A stretch of 35,909 nucleotides of DNA from Lutibacter sp. GTDB lineage: Bacteria; Bacteroidota; Bacteroidia; Flavobacteriales; Flavobacteriaceae. The first letter of the stretch is position 1. The number at the start of each line of letters is the position of its first letter. A model generated the notes under the pieces. It searched no databases. It was not told the origin of the DNA and worked only from the letters and a program-made list of their open reading frames with translations. The position numbers were made by a program, and so were the translations under genes. The stretch spans positions 1-35,909 of the forward strand of contig JAGPIQ010000010.1 of assembly GCA_018054895.1 (NCBI GenBank), read 5' to 3'. This document shows, piece by piece, positions 1 through 7,778 of this stretch.

Positions 1-529
1 CTTTTACTTTGTTAGTGTTTTTCAAGTTATTATCAACCACAATTAGTTTTTGTTGCCGAACATATACTTGATAATACGCATTAGCAACGCGTTCGATAAC
101 TTGCTCTTCGGTTAATTGCGCGTTTATTTGGTAAAATTCTCTTGTAGATTTAGCTGCTTTTAAACCTGTAAAAACAGATTGATCAAATAAAGTTTGGGAA
201 AGTGAAACGCCTGCAATTGAGTTCCATTCTTGTCCAAGTGGTGCTAAAATAGTAGTTCCTGGTGCTCCAAAAAAATCGCCAGGTAAAGCATTTAATTGAA
301 GAATAGGATTGTATGTCATGCTTCCATTAGCCGAAATTTGTGGCAAAGCTCTCGAACGAACTTCTTGAATCTTATACTCACTGTTTTCTACTTCTAATTT
401 TGCTTTTTTAGCTTCTGCTTTATTTTCAAGTGCAAAAGTTATAGCCTCTTTTAATGATAGTGGTGTCACTCCTTGTGCACTTACTACCAGTGTAAAAGTT
501 AAAAATGTTATGAGAATTGTCTTATTCAT
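1..529 (-). CDS. TolC-family outer membrane efflux protein, N-terminal part
   Basis: The gene is cut by the left window edge; about 176 codons are visible from the ATG at 527-529 with no stop. The protein starts with a Sec signal peptide (MNKTILITFLTFTLVVSAQG) followed by SLKEAITFALENKAEAKKAKLEVE, split here as a helix typical of the first outer-membrane-efflux-protein repeat, then RSRALPQIS and a beta-strand stretch ending SLSQTLFDQSVF, also typical of TolC-like trimers. Family members form the outer-membrane duct of tripartite pumps (usually RND or MacB type). It begins only 8 bases after the TetR gene on the same strand, so the two are probably cotranscribed; the pump's adaptor and inner-membrane genes would be expected further left, outside the window. 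The assignment to TolC is confident; the pump type and substrate are unknown. Confidence 0.88.
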   Translation of the reverse strand, partial: MNKTILITFLTFTLVVSAQGVTPLSLKEAITFALENKAEAKKAKLEVENSEYKIQEVRSRALPQISANGSMTYNPILQLNALPGDFFGAPGTTILAPLGQEWNSIAGVSLSQTLFDQSVFTGLKAAKSTREFYQINAQLTEEQVIERVANAYYQVYVRQQKLIVVDNNLKNTNKVK

Positions 530-537
530 TGTTTATA

Positions 538-1128
538 TTATTGGTTTTTAAGATGTTTTTCTAATTCAATAATTCCAGCCAAAGTTGTCATTGCTCTGAT
601 ATGATATTCAAGGGCTTTATGTTCTAGAATATGAGAGTCTTTTTCTAATAAAGTGTTTTCATTAATATTAAAAATTAAAATTTGATAAAATTTTACATAC
701 TCATCAATATTAACATCTTCTCTGTATAGCCCTTCTTTGATTCCTTTAATGATGTTTTTTCGAAAACAAACTGATAAAATATCAATTTGTACTATGTTTA
801 CTTTTTCATAGATATCAGGATAATGTTTTTTGAGTTGATAAAGTAGTGAGGTATCCGCTCCTTTAAACATTTCTCTGAACATTCTTTTCATTTCAAAATT
901 ATCTTCTATAGCATTAAAACCTTGTTCATCAATTATAGCTATAATTTCTTGTACTTCTTTATGAGCCAGTTCTATAGTGTTTTCTATCAGATCATCTTTG
1001 TTACTAAAATATTTATAAATAGTTTTTTTAGATATTCCCATTTCACTTGCAATATCATCCATTGTTACACTTTTGAAACCTAACTTCAAAAACATATCTT
1101 TTGATTTACTTATAATTTGTTCTTTCAT
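538..1128 (-). CDS. TetR/AcrR family transcriptional regulator
   Basis: About 196 residues from the chosen start. An N-terminal TetR helix-turn-helix occupies roughly residues 5-50 (VTMDDIASEMGISKKTIYKYF is the characteristic core, split as VTMDDIASEMG and ISKKTIYKYF), followed by an all-helical ligand-binding region without recognisable specificity. A longer reading from 1185 adds 19 residues, but a good -7 element (TATATTTG, 1145-1152) lies inside that extension, and the family normally begins just before the sequence MKEQII, so I start at 1128. The gene sits 8 bases upstream of the TolC-like gene and probably represses that efflux operon and itself in response to a toxic compound. The regulator family is certain; its ligand cannot be told. 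Confidence 0.9.
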   Translation of the reverse strand: MKEQIISKSKDMFLKLGFKSVTMDDIASEMGISKKTIYKYFSNKDDLIENTIELAHKEVQEIIAIIDEQGFNAIEDNFEMKRMFREMFKGADTSLLYQLKKHYPDIYEKVNIVQIDILSVCFRKNIIKGIKEGLYREDVNIDEYVKFYQILIFNINENTLLEKDSHILEHKALEYHIRAMTTLAGIIELEKHLKNQ

Positions 1129-1144
1129 CCGTATTATTTTTTGA

Positions 1145-1152
1145 CAAATATA
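1145..1152 (-). promoter_or_regulatory. -7 promoter element of the tetR-tolC operon
   Basis: Reads TATATTTG on the minus strand, a perfect match to the Bacteroidota TAnnTTTG box, 16 bases before the ATG at 1128. No clear TTG element is seen 19-21 bases upstream. Its position decides the start codon of the TetR gene. Confidence 0.55.
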
Positions 1153-1391
1153 GACAAGAAACTCTGAAACTAAAATAGTTTCCAAGTTTTTATGAAATAA
1201 TTAACATTTAAAGATTTAATAATGAAAGATTTAATTAAGTATTATGGCTTGTTTTATAGTAATCTTAAAGTTTTATAGATCATTTAGGTTTTGAAAATAT
1301 ACTGATTAAAAGGTTATTAATCATGAAAATATGTTTGTTTTAATTATCAATACTATAATCTATTTTAAATAGAAAAAGTGGAGGTAATTCT

Positions 1392-2630
1392 CTAAGAAAT
1401 TTTAGTTAAGGATAATTTACCTTTCAAAATCTTCATATCCTCACTTACTTTTCTATCTAATACTTTTGCATAGTGTTGGGTAGTTCTCAAATTTTTATGC
1501 CCAAGCATTTTACTCACACTTTCAATAGGAACACCATTAGTGAGAGTTACAGTTGTTGCGAAAGTATGTCGGGCAATATGGAAGGTTAGTTCTTTTTCAA
1601 TTTCGCAAACAGCTGCTATTTCTTTTAAATAGGCATTCATTTTTTGATTGGATAAAATGGGGAGTAATTTATCTTGATTATTACTTTGTGGATGGTTTTC
1701 ATATTTATCGATTATCATTTGGGTCATTGGTAGTATTGGAATTTTAGAAGCACTTTCGGTTTTTTGTCTATGAGTGAATATCCATTGCTCTCCATCAATA
1801 CCAAAGCTGATATGCGACTTTGTTAAGTTTTTGACATCTATGTAAGCTAAACCAGTAAAGCAGCTAAAAAGGAAGATATCGCGAACTAAGGATAGTCTTT
1901 CTGTTTTAAATTCTTTTTCAATTATAGCTTGAACTTCTTCTTCGGATAAATAAACTCGTTCCACTTCTTTTACTTTTGATTTATAGTTAGCAAATGGGTT
2001 TTTATCGAGCCAATCATTAGCCAAACATATCTTGATAATCTTATTGAAGTTCTTGATGTATTTAACCGCCGTGTTATTAGCACAGTTTCTAACACTTCTT
2101 AGCCAAAACTCGTAATCGGAGATAAAAGCATGATCAATCTTTGTAATATCGATATCTGAAATATTGTATTTCCATTGCATAAATTCAATGGTATGCTTGA
2201 GTGATGTCGTATAACGCTCTAATGTACCCGAAGCATATTCTTTACCAACTAATTCTTTTATTTTGTTGTTGTGGTCTTGGAAGATAGGAACGAGCATTCT
2301 TTGACGTTCTTCAGTACCAAGTAACTTATTTTTGAAATTTTCTATAGATAGGGTCTCGTTTCGATGAAGCAGTTCCATTTGTGCATCTAATACTTTTGAT
2401 TTCATTAAATCAAGGTAACTATTGATTGAACGAGCTTCATCTGTTGTACCTTTCATTTTAGCTAATTCGCTTGACCATTTTGATTTTTCTACAAACTTTT
2501 TGGTACTGAATTCAAGTCGCTTCCCGTCAACTGTTAGTCTTACATAAATTGGAAGTAGTCCATTTGCATTGGCTTTTGTGCTTTTGGCATAAAAGTGAAG
2601 TGTGATTTTTGTTTTCATTGTGGTGACCAA
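1392..2630 (-). CDS. tyrosine recombinase / integrase (Bacteroidota mobile-element type)
   Basis: A 412-residue site-specific recombinase. Residues about 5-95 form the arm-binding domain of Bacteroidota integrases (ITLHFYAKSTKANANGLLPI, then the basic stretch DGKRLEFSTKK), residues about 115-215 the SAM-like core-binding domain, and residues 225-400 the catalytic domain. Visible catalytic residues are K290 in HRQKT, H351 and R354 in HIARH, H378 in LGHKN and the nucleophile Y387 in HYAKV. The first catalytic arginine expected after TGL is replaced by Ala262 (CFTGLAYIDV), as is known for some CTnDOT-type integrases where another residue fills that position. A start at the second Met (2618, MKTKITLHFY) is equally plausible. 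It lies 261 bases from the 3' end of tRNA-Ser, a classic target. No excisionase, mobilisation or phage genes follow, so it may be a remnant or the edge of an element extending left. Confidence 0.92.
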   Translation of the reverse strand: MVTTMKTKITLHFYAKSTKANANGLLPIYVRLTVDGKRLEFSTKKFVEKSKWSSELAKMKGTTDEARSINSYLDLMKSKVLDAQMELLHRNETLSIENFKNKLLGTEERQRMLVPIFQDHNNKIKELVGKEYASGTLERYTTSLKHTIEFMQWKYNISDIDITKIDHAFISDYEFWLRSVRNCANNTAVKYIKNFNKIIKICLANDWLDKNPFANYKSKVKEVERVYLSEEEVQAIIEKEFKTERLSLVRDIFLFSCFTGLAYIDVKNLTKSHISFGIDGEQWIFTHRQKTESASKIPILPMTQMIIDKYENHPQSNNQDKLLPILSNQKMNAYLKEIAAVCEIEKELTFHIARHTFATTVTLTNGVPIESVSKMLGHKNLRTTQHYAKVLDRKVSEDMKILKGKLSLTKIS

Positions 2631-2683
2631 TTAATTATTACTCAATTTAAATTCCTAATTGAAATCAAACAAGATGTTTACTG

Positions 2684-2715
2684 ACTGAACAAGCTATTGA
2701 ACCAGTCGTTGAACC
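2684..2715. repeat. three phased direct repeats containing TGAAC, 12-base period
   Basis: The pentamer TGAAC occurs at 2686-2690, 2698-2702 and 2710-2714, exactly 12 bases apart; the last two copies extend to TTGAACC. They lie between the integrase start and the tRNA-Ser 3' end, where integrase arm-type or regulator-binding sites would be expected. The function is inferred only from position and spacing. Confidence 0.4.
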
Positions 2716-2744
2716 CAATGTTTGTAGGTGTTGAGGTAATTTAG

Positions 2745-2778
2745 CGAGACCCTAATTTTTTAATTTTCTAGGGTCTCG
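2745..2778. repeat. inverted repeat CGAGACCCTA / TAGGGTCTCG between integrase and tRNA-Ser
   Basis: Perfect 10-base arms at 2745-2754 and 2769-2778 around a 14-base AT-rich centre. The right arm runs into a second short direct repeat (TCTCGATT at 2774-2781 and again at 2785-2792). It could be a hairpin terminator, but the GC-rich outer stem without a good T-run, plus its place next to an integrase and a tRNA end, also fits a recombination or attachment-site element. Confidence 0.45.
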
Positions 2779-2833
2779 ATTTTATCTCGATTAGAATAAG
2801 ATTTGATGAATAATTTGGTATGTCTGGAAAAGC

Positions 2834-2868
2834 AAAAACCCTGTAAATCATAAGATTTACAGGGTTTT
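2834..2868 (-). terminator. intrinsic terminator of tRNA-Ser
   Basis: A perfect 15-base stem (AAAACCCTGTAAATC at 2835-2849, complement at 2854-2868) with a 4-base loop, followed on the minus strand by a T-rich run. It lies 24 bases beyond the tRNA 3' end. Confidence 0.85.
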
Positions 2869-2891
2869 GATACCGTTTAGGATTTTTTCAG

Positions 2892-2976
2892 CGGAGAAAG
2901 AGGGATTCGAACCCCCGGAGGTGTGACCCTCAACAGTTTTCAAGACTGCCGCATTCGACCACTCTGCCATTTCTCC
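2892..2976 (-). tRNA. tRNA-Ser (anticodon UGA)
   Basis: The acceptor arms GGAGAAA (5' end at 2976) and TTTCTCC (complement of 2893-2899) pair perfectly, with discriminator G at 2892. The anticodon loop reads CTTGAAA, giving UGA for serine UCN codons, and the T arm carries GGTTCGAATCC as the complement of ggattcgaacc. The length of 85 bases and a long variable arm fit a class II serine tRNA. The CCA end is not encoded (the next bases are CTG), usual in this phylum. A promoter lies upstream at 3011-3042 and a strong terminator downstream. The neighbouring integrase gene makes its 3' end a likely integration target. Confidence 0.96.
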
Positions 2977-3010
2977 AGAAGTCTCATCAGGTATTCCCTG
3001 AATGCGGATG

Positions 3011-3042
3011 CAAATATAAAACGCTTTTTTGTTTCCCTCAAA
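3011..3042 (-). promoter_or_regulatory. promoter of tRNA-Ser
   Basis: On the minus strand TTTG (3039-3042), a 20-base spacer and TATATTTG (3011-3018): a textbook Bacteroidota promoter. Transcription would start near 3006, about 30 bases before the mature tRNA. The rest of the 449-base gap to aroC (3043-3400) is AT-rich and I see no gene or strong structure in it. Confidence 0.75.
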
Positions 3043-3400
3043 TTTTTTTGTACTTTTTTTTTAATATTATATATAATTATTAAGGTGATTTTGCTAATAG
3101 GTTAATAATATGTGTGATAGCTAATAAATAATGATTTTAAAAAAATAGTTTTTAGGGGTGCGTTCGTTTATTTAGTACAATAAATGGTGATTTATGTGAA
3201 TTTTTGTTTCAAATACTTTAAAAATAGCGGTATTTATTGTTAAGTTTAAATTAGAAAAGGAATATGAAAACGTATCATTTTTATCTTTAAAAGTTCTAAA
3301 AGTATTAGAGTTGGTAAATTATTGCTATTAGCATAATAAAACAAGGTTTTTTTTAACGTTATTTCATCCTATAAATAAAGTATCTATAAAATAGTTTATT

Positions 3401-3408
3401 TACATTTG
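3401..3408 (+). promoter_or_regulatory. -7 promoter element of aroC
   Basis: TACATTTG, 17 bases before the aroC ATG at 3426, matches TAnnTTTG. No clear -33 element is visible. Confidence 0.5.
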
Positions 3409-3425
3409 CCAACTAAATAAGTACT

Positions 3426-4475
3426 ATGTCAAATACATTTGGAAAAATATTTACAATTACAACTTTTGGTGAATCTCACGGTCCAGCAATAGGAGGTGTA
3501 ATTGATGGATGTCCTGCAGGAATTGAATTGGATTTAAACGCCATTCAGTTAGAATTAGATAGAAGAAAACCAGGACAGTCTAAAATTGTTACACAAAGAA
3601 AAGAGCCAGATGAAGTGCAATTTTTATCAGGTATTTTTGAAGGTAAAACGACAGGTGCGTCTATTGGTTTTATAATTAATAATGTGCACCAACGTTCCAA
3701 CGATTATTCTCATATTAAAGATTCTTTCCGTCCGTCGCATGCAGATTATACATACGATAAAAAATATGGCGTAAGAGACTATAGAGGTGGAGGAAGAACT
3801 TCAGCTCGTGAAACAGCGAATTGGGTTGTAGGTGGAGCAGTAGCCAAACAAGTAATTCCAAACATTAAAATAAACGCATACACATCATCAGTAGGTGATT
3901 TATTTTTAGTGAAACCATATCAGGATTTAGATTTTTCAGAAACTGAAAATAATATAGTCCGTTGTCCAGATGCTGTTGTAGCTGAACAAATGATTGAAAA
4001 AATTGATGCTGTCCGAAAACAAGGAGATACTATTGGAGGAACAGTTACCTGTGTAATTCAAAATGTACCTGTTGGTTTAGGCGAACCTATTTTTGATAAA
4101 CTTCATGCGCAATTAGGTAAAGCAATGCTTTCCATTAATGCGGTAAAAGGGTTTGAATATGGAAGTGGTTTTTGTGGTGCGAAGATGAAAGGCAGCGAAC
4201 ATAACGATATTTTTAATGCAGACGGAACTACAAAAACAAACTTGTCAGGTGGTATTCAAGGTGGAATAAGTAACGGAATGGATATTTATTTCCGAGTAGC
4301 TTTTAAACCAGTTGCCACAATTATGCAAGCGCAACAAACTATAGATAAAGATGGTAATATAGTCGAAATGACAGGGAAAGGTCGTCATGATCCTTGCGTA
4401 GTGCCAAGAGCGGTACCAATTGTTGAAGCATTAGCAGCAATGGTATTGACGGATTTTTTATTATTGAATAAATAA
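3426..4475 (+). CDS. aroC: chorismate synthase
   Basis: Full-length (349 residues) chorismate synthase, which converts 5-enolpyruvylshikimate 3-phosphate to chorismate with reduced FMN, the last step of the shikimate pathway in the cytoplasm. Family signatures are clear: the N-terminal [19 protein letters not shown], the segment [20 protein letters not shown] around residues 118-138 and the C-terminal [18 protein letters not shown]. The ATG at 3426 gives the usual N-terminus (MSNTFGK) and follows a -7 box by 17 bases. It stands alone, with no other shikimate genes nearby, and ends 17 bases before a shared terminator. Chorismate feeds tryptophan synthesis; the TrpB-like gene at 8785 is separate and probably not coregulated. 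Confidence 0.98.
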   Translation: MSNTFGKIFTITTFGESHGPAIGGVIDGCPAGIELDLNAIQLELDRRKPGQSKIVTQRKEPDEVQFLSGIFEGKTTGASIGFIINNVHQRSNDYSHIKDSFRPSHADYTYDKKYGVRDYRGGGRTSARETANWVVGGAVAKQVIPNIKINAYTSSVGDLFLVKPYQDLDFSETENNIVRCPDAVVAEQMIEKIDAVRKQGDTIGGTVTCVIQNVPVGLGEPIFDKLHAQLGKAMLSINAVKGFEYGSGFCGAKMKGSEHNDIFNADGTTKTNLSGGIQGGISNGMDIYFRVAFKPVATIMQAQQTIDKDGNIVEMTGKGRHDPCVVPRAVPIVEALAAMVLTDFLLLNK

Positions 4476-4492
4476 TTTTTGAATATATAGAC

Positions 4493-4526
4493 AAAAACCT
4501 TCTGGTAAACTCAGAAGGTTTTTTTT
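4493..4526. terminator. bidirectional terminator between aroC and the O-acetyltransferase
   Basis: Stem AAAAACCTTCTG (4493-4504) with CAGAAGGTTTTT (4512-4523), loop of 7, then T's on the plus strand and a T-run also on the minus strand. It can end both convergent genes. Confidence 0.85.
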
Positions 4527-4573
4527 GTGTTCAAAAGTGAGGGTTTTAAAATTCATGAATATACAAATTTTAA

Positions 4574-5134
4574 TTAAATTTCTAATTTTCGGATAACTTT
4601 ACATGGGTTTCCTGCAGCAAATACATCATCAGGTATATTTTTTGTAACAACACTACCAGCGCCAATAACAGTTCTATTTCCTATGGTTATTCCAGGGCAA
4701 ATAACAGTACTTCCACCTAGCCAAACATCTTCACCAATATGTATCGGTTTTGCAAATTCCAAACCTGAAGCTCTTTCTTTATAATTGATAGGATGTGTTG
4801 CAGTATAAATTTGCACATTAGGACCTATTAATGTTCGAGCGCCAATTGTAACGGGCATAACATCCAATACAACACAATTAAAATTGAAGTAAACATCATC
4901 ACCAATAATCATATTTGTTCCGTAATCACAATAAAAGGGTGGTTGAATAAGAACATTGTTGCCTTTTCTAGGAAGTAAATTTGTTAAAATTTCAGCACGT
5001 TTTTCTAGCGCATCTTCACTGGAATCATTGAATTCTTTTAGTAACAATCTGGTATGTATTCGTTCCTGAGTAAGTTCAGTATCCGTCGCAGTGTATAATT
5101 CGCCGGAAAGCATTTTTTCTTTTTCTGTTTTCAT
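4574..5134 (-). CDS. maa: maltose/galactoside O-acetyltransferase family protein
   Basis: A 186-residue hexapeptide-repeat acyltransferase that moves acetyl from acetyl-CoA to a sugar hydroxyl. The N-terminal cap (MKTEKEKMLSGELYTATD, residues 1-18) is the Maa/LacA/NodL family cap, followed by a left-handed beta helix with repeats such as IIGDDVYF, IGEDVWLGGSTVICPG and IGAGSVVTKNIPDDVFAAGNP (split: IGAGSVVTKNIP, DDVFAAGNP). The probable catalytic histidine is His114 in TATHPI, the position seen in E. coli Maa/LacA. The ending GNPCKVIRKL is typical. It lies alone between convergent aroC and divergent ppk2. Physiological acceptor is unknown; members often act on many sugars, so the symbol marks family rather than proven substrate. 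Confidence 0.9.
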   Translation of the reverse strand: MKTEKEKMLSGELYTATDTELTQERIHTRLLLKEFNDSSEDALEKRAEILTNLLPRKGNNVLIQPPFYCDYGTNMIIGDDVYFNFNCVVLDVMPVTIGARTLIGPNVQIYTATHPINYKERASGLEFAKPIHIGEDVWLGGSTVICPGITIGNRTVIGAGSVVTKNIPDDVFAAGNPCKVIRKLEI

Positions 5135-5322
5135 TGAAATTAATTAAATAATTAAGGTGTTAAAATTAATTGTATTAGAATTAAATATGTTGTTTGTTAG
5201 TATAATTTTTTGAAGTAATATTTTAAAGATTGAAATAAAACCAAGTAGAAACCTTCAATATTAATAAACTTCGTGTATTTTTATACTTTATACTTTATAT
5301 TTAATTTTCAATATTTTCAACT

Positions 5323-6171
5323 ATGAATTCCTTAAAAGTAACTTCACCCATAAATCTAAAAGAAATAGCGACAAAAGAAGTGATTGAAAAAGCTTCAAAA
5401 AAACTAAAAAAGAACCGAAAAAAGCTGAGTAAATTACAAGATACTATGTATGCGGAAGGTAAATACGCGGTTTTAATTTGTTTGCAAGGAATGGATACTT
5501 CGGGGAAAGATAGTTTAATTCGTGAGGTTTTTAAAGATGTAAATGCGCGAGGTGTTGTAGTTCATAGTTTTAAGGTTCCAACAGAAATAGAGTTAAAACA
5601 CAATTATTTATGGCGCCATTATATTGCATTACCCGAAAAAGGAAAAATAGGTGTTTTTAATAGAACTCATTATGAAAACGTGCTGGTTACTCGCGTGCAT
5701 CCTGAATATGTATTTGGAGAAAATATACCTTTTGTAAAAAGTATTGAGGACTTAAATGAAGATTTTTATAACAATAGAATGGTCGAAATCAACAATTTTG
5801 AACAACAAATTTCAAATAATGGAACTATAATTTTAAAATTCTTTTTAAACCTTTCCAAGCAAGAGCAAAAAGATAGACTGTTACGCAGGTTGAAGTTGAA
5901 AGAGAAAAACTGGAAATTTTCTCCAGGCGATTTAAAAGAACGCTTATTGTGGGATCAATATCAGTTCTGTTATCAGGAATTATTAAATAAAACGTCCACA
6001 GAAGTCGCACCTTGGTACGTAATTCCTGCGGATGATAAAGATGCTGCTCGAGTATTAGTAAGCGATATTATTGTGGAAACATTGGAACAGTTTAATTTTA
6101 AAGAACCTGAATTACCGGCAAAATATAAAGCTGAAATAAGTAATTACAAAAAACAATTAGAAAGCGAATAA
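5323..6171 (+). CDS. ppk2: polyphosphate kinase 2 family (polyphosphate:nucleotide phosphotransferase)
   Basis: A 282-residue PPK2 domain protein, cytoplasmic, using polyphosphate as phosphate donor to nucleotides. The Walker A motif is GMDTSGKDS (residues 56-64), followed by the lid segment with the conserved YLWRHY (95-100) and the Walker-B-like strand GKIGVFNRTHYENVLV (107-122). Asn113 in FNRTHYE rather than Asp is, as far as I recall, the pattern of class III enzymes that can phosphorylate both AMP and ADP; this is an inference. The basic N-terminus (KKLKKNRKKLSKLQ) is usual for binding the polyanion. The start gives a normal N-terminus. It is 95 bases before the CLC gene, which has its own promoter, so the two need not be an operon. 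Confidence 0.93.
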   Translation: MNSLKVTSPINLKEIATKEVIEKASKKLKKNRKKLSKLQDTMYAEGKYAVLICLQGMDTSGKDSLIREVFKDVNARGVVVHSFKVPTEIELKHNYLWRHYIALPEKGKIGVFNRTHYENVLVTRVHPEYVFGENIPFVKSIEDLNEDFYNNRMVEINNFEQQISNNGTIILKFFLNLSKQEQKDRLLRRLKLKEKNWKFSPGDLKERLLWDQYQFCYQELLNKTSTEVAPWYVIPADDKDAARVLVSDIIVETLEQFNFKEPELPAKYKAEISNYKKQLESE

Positions 6172-6245
6172 TTAAAATACTATTAAGATCAACTTCGTAT
6201 TTAATGTTAACTTTGACCATCGTTTAAAAAAATACACTAAAATTG

Positions 6246-6253
6246 TATTTTTG
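6246..6253 (+). promoter_or_regulatory. -7 promoter element of the CLC gene
   Basis: TATTTTTG, a perfect TAnnTTTG box, 13 bases before the ATG at 6267. It lies inside a longer possible reading from 6243 and therefore argues for the 6267 start. Confidence 0.6.
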
Positions 6254-6266
6254 TAAGCAAAACGCA

Positions 6267-7571
6267 ATGGATATAAACAAAATAAAAGACAAACTGCTAT
6301 CAATAGAGCAACTACCGACCTTATATTATTTGGTTAAATGGTTGCTTATAACTGCTTTAATTGGTGCAATTGTAGGTAGTATTTCAGCGTTTTTCCTACT
6401 CAGTTTAGATTGGGCAACAAATTGGCGAGAGTCGCATATTTGGATCATCTGGTTGTTGCCAGTTGGTGGTTTGGTAATCGGTTTGTTTTATCATTACTAT
6501 GGAGATAGTGTTGTAAAAGGGAATAACTTATTATTGGAAGAATTTCATTCACCTAAAAAAATAATTCCTTTCCGAATGGTTCCTTTGGTATTGTTTGGTA
6601 CTATCATCACACATTTATTTGGTGGTTCCGCAGGACGAGAGGGAACAGCTGTTCAAATTGGAGGCGCTATTGCAGATCGATTTACAAAGATTTTAAAACT
6701 TTCCAAACGCGATCGGCAAATCATTTTAACAATAGGGATTAGTGCTGGATTCGCATCGGTTTTTGGTACGCCTTTAGCTGGTGGAATTTTTGCGTTGGAA
6801 GTGTTGGTGTTAGGTAGAATTCGATTAGATGCTATTATTCCAAGTTTTATGGGAGCTGTTTTTGCCAATTATTTTTGTGAAATTTGGGGCGTTCATCATA
6901 CGCATTATAGTATTTCACAAGTTGCCGAAATGAATCCTATAAATTTATTGTGGGCATTATTAGCTGGAATTATTTTCGGTTTGGTAGCAATGTTGTTTTC
7001 AAAATCAACCCATTTTTGGAGTCATCAGTTTTCAAAAATCATTAAATATCCACCATTTAGACCCGTGGTTGGTGGTGCTATTTTAGCTGTTGTGGTATTT
7101 TTTATGGGAACTACAAAATATATAGGTTTGGGAGTTCCAACCATTGTTGCTTCGTTTCAAGAAAGTATGAATTCGTATGATTTTTTGTTGAAGGTGCTGT
7201 TTACCTCCTTTACATTAGGTGCTGGTTTTAAAGGCGGCGAGGTAACTCCGTTATTTTATATTGGAGCCACTTTAGGAAATGTTCTAATTTGGTTTATTCC
7301 GTTGCCAATGGGTTTATTGGCAGGAATGGGGTTTGTAGCTGTTTTTGCAGGTGCAACCAATACACCAATTGCTTGTACGATTATGGGAATTGAATTGTTC
7401 GGAATTGAATCAGGTGTGTTTATTGCAATTGCTTGTAGCACAGCTTATATGTTTTCTGGGCACACAGGAGTGTACACTTCACAAATTATAGGAAGTCCAA
7501 AAAATGCCGTTTATATGCGTGAAAAAGGCTTGCATTTATCTGAAATAAAACAGCGAAGAGAAAAATCGTAA
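6267..7571 (+). CDS. CLC-family anion/proton antiporter, fluoride-type motifs
   Basis: A 434-residue inner-membrane CLC protein with about ten to twelve hydrophobic helices. The gating-glutamate motif reads GREGT (residues 123-127, Glu125) where chloride-type proteins have GREGP; the first selectivity motif GSGIP is absent and replaced by VKGNNLL (83-89); and the region before the second half-helix reads FKGGEVTPLF (321-330). The Glu-Val-Thr in this last motif matches residues reported for the CLC-F fluoride/proton antiporter of Enterococcus (Glu318, Thr320), and Tyr394 could be the ion-coordinating tyrosine. I therefore favour fluoride export over chloride transport, as an inference. A start at 6243 is possible but would place the promoter within the gene. 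No fluoride riboswitch is visible; the leader is too short for one. Confidence 0.88.
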   Translation: MDINKIKDKLLSIEQLPTLYYLVKWLLITALIGAIVGSISAFFLLSLDWATNWRESHIWIIWLLPVGGLVIGLFYHYYGDSVVKGNNLLLEEFHSPKKIIPFRMVPLVLFGTIITHLFGGSAGREGTAVQIGGAIADRFTKILKLSKRDRQIILTIGISAGFASVFGTPLAGGIFALEVLVLGRIRLDAIIPSFMGAVFANYFCEIWGVHHTHYSISQVAEMNPINLLWALLAGIIFGLVAMLFSKSTHFWSHQFSKIIKYPPFRPVVGGAILAVVVFFMGTTKYIGLGVPTIVASFQESMNSYDFLLKVLFTSFTLGAGFKGGEVTPLFYIGATLGNVLIWFIPLPMGLLAGMGFVAVFAGATNTPIACTIMGIELFGIESGVFIAIACSTAYMFSGHTGVYTSQIIGSPKNAVYMREKGLHLSEIKQRREKS

Positions 7572-7726
7572 TTAAATATTGTTTTTATTCATTGAATTTC
7601 AAACAGAAAGGACTTTAATTATCAACTTTATAGTCGCTTTATTAATATTAAATGAAGAATGTAGCTTATTTAAAATAGCTACAAACATTAATAAAATAAA
7701 AAGTATTTAACCAAATCTTTACTTTG

Positions 7727-7763
7727 AAAAACCTTGTGAAATCTGATTTACAAGGTTTTTTTT
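7727..7763. terminator. terminator between the CLC gene and the sulfurtransferase gene
   Basis: Stem AAACCTTGT with ACAAGGTTT plus an inner AAAT/ATTT pairing, one bulged G, followed by eight T's. It lies between two convergent genes and also has A's on its left, so may serve both. Confidence 0.75.
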
Positions 7764-7778
7764 ATGAATAAAAAGGAC

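Noticed and set aside
1303..1323. Inverted repeat TGATTAA / TTAATCA with a 7-base spacer downstream of the integrase
   Set aside because: Spacer length does not match the Crp/Fnr-like boxes, it is not near a -7 box at the right distance, and it is purely AT-rich.
1381..2741. 9-base direct repeat GAGGTAATT at 1381-1389 and 2733-2741 flanking the integrase gene, a possible att pair
   Set aside because: A 9-base AT-rich match between two flanks of this size is expected about as often as not by chance, and it includes no part of the tRNA.
2923..3105. 60-codon plus-strand reading frame across tRNA-Ser
   Set aside because: It overlaps the tRNA and its promoter on the opposite strand, and the translation has no protein-like character.
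6243..6266. Eight-residue longer start of the CLC protein
   Set aside because: A perfect -7 box lies within it, and the family aligns from the later Met.
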